Of a stretch of 6,356 nt of DNA, positions 5,929 to 6,356 are shown in pieces. How positions within the stretch are numbered: position 1 is the first letter of the stretch; each line of letters opens with the position of its first letter. This DNA is from Candidatus Cloacimonadota bacterium (GTDB lineage: Bacteria > Cloacimonadota > Cloacimonadia > Cloacimonadales > TCS61). The stretch lies in the NCBI GenBank assembly GCA_018654125.1, contig JABIME010000323.1:1-6356 (forward strand), given 5' to 3'. Under the pieces are notes generated by a model, which was not told the DNA's origin, did no database searches, and worked only from the letters and a program-made list of their open reading frames with translations. A program made the position numbers and the translations under genes.

Positions 5929-6356
5929 TTATTTTCTAAATCTACTAAGAACTTTTCTCATTTTATCTAATTCTGTACGTTCGTAGAATTTGAAAATAAA
6001 TAATAAGATAGGAAAAGATAAGAACAATATAAGCTTTAAAACTATTCCAATATATATTTCTACATCTGCCAGCAATCCTGAGACTAAATATAATGTTGTT
6101 CCAACTGCAAAAACAATAAACATTTTACCCATTTCATATTTTACTGGATAAAATCTCTGGGAAACAAAATATGAGATTATAGAGATCAACAGTGACGAGA
6201 TAACAGTTGTTAATGCCGCTCCCCAAATTCCGAATTGGGGTATCAATATAAAGTTCAAACCCAAATTTACAAATAATGCAATTGTTACAATATAGGCAAT
6301 GTACTTTGTCTTCTTCACATAATGAAATCCTAAAAGAAACATATATTGAATTCCCT
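5929..6356 (-). CDS. C-terminal part of a polysaccharide flippase (Wzx/MOP type), truncated by window edge
   Basis: 141 residues are visible. The frame stays open to base 6356, reading GIQY before the Met at 6342-6340. That Met is therefore internal and the gene continues outside the window. The stretch NLGLNFILIPQFGIWGAA followed by LTTVIS is the typical C-terminal signature of inner-membrane oligosaccharide flippases of the MOP superfamily, which move lipid-linked glycan units across the membrane. About four hydrophobic helices are visible: around IAYIVTIALFVNLGL, WGAALTTVISSLLISIISYF, MFIVFAVGTTLYLVSGLL, and IYIGIVLKLILFLSFPILLF. A basic cytoplasmic tail (ERTELDKMRKVLSRFRK) follows. It ends 32 bp from the convergent beta-helix gene with no clear shared terminator. 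Wzx genes usually sit in O-antigen or exopolysaccharide loci, so such a locus probably lies to the right. The specific substrate cannot be told. Confidence 0.85.
   Translation of the reverse strand, partial: GIQYMFLLGFHYVKKTKYIAYIVTIALFVNLGLNFILIPQFGIWGAALTTVISSLLISIISYFVSQRFYPVKYEMGKMFIVFAVGTTLYLVSGLLADVEIYIGIVLKLILFLSFPILLFIFKFYERTELDKMRKVLSRFRK

Noticed and set aside
5892..5930. Possible bidirectional terminator between the convergent genes
   Set aside because: There is a 10-bp palindrome AATGATCATT and an ATCAT/ATGAT pair before a T-run. The palindrome has no room for a loop, and the other stem has only 5 bp with a 15-base loop. Neither is convincing.

Overview
This AT-rich window (roughly one third G+C by eye) looks like a chromosomal segment from an uncultured or little-studied FCB-group bacterium. 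The best guess is Candidatus Cloacimonadota or a near neighbour such as Marinimicrobia or Delongbacteria. The main clue is that two exported proteins end in the NYPNPFNPSTTISF-type C-terminal domain used for type IX secretion (T9SS) sorting. The long modular surface proteins (lamin-tail-like, OB-fold, beta-helix and PKD modules) fit the same group. The phylum is an inference from protein style, not from a marker gene.

Layout: (1) 2-1195 (+) is the 3' part of glyA, serine hydroxymethyltransferase, which closes with a clear intrinsic terminator at 1218-1252. (2) 1196-1439 is a non-coding gap with several small inverted repeats, a possible -35 box, and a perfect 16-bp palindrome touching the ribosome binding site of the next gene. 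(3) 1440-2441 (+) encodes a cytoplasmic DUF6765-like protein with a conserved His/Asp pattern and no known function. (4) 2447-4186 (+) starts 5 nt after that stop and encodes an exported multidomain protein: lamin-tail-like, Kre9/KNH-like Ig, OB-fold, sorting domain. (5) 4250-5896 (+) encodes an exported right-handed beta-helix protein with a PKD domain and a sorting domain. (6) 5929-6356 (-) is the C-terminal end of a polysaccharide flippase (Wzx/MOP type) that converges on the others and runs off the window.

The three middle genes share a strand and are closely spaced, so they probably form one transcription unit separate from glyA. The second and third are probably displayed on or released from the outer surface through T9SS. 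The DUF6765 protein has no export signal, so any link to them is by position only. The flippase probably belongs to a neighbouring surface-polysaccharide locus.

I do not see a clearly new defence, mobile or RNA system here. The points most worth a second look are the 15-residue insert in GlyA, the palindrome-rich leader of the DUF6765 gene, the aligned cysteines in the beta-helix protein, the missing catalytic domain in the OB-fold protein, and the 26-bp identity shared by the two sorting-domain coding regions.
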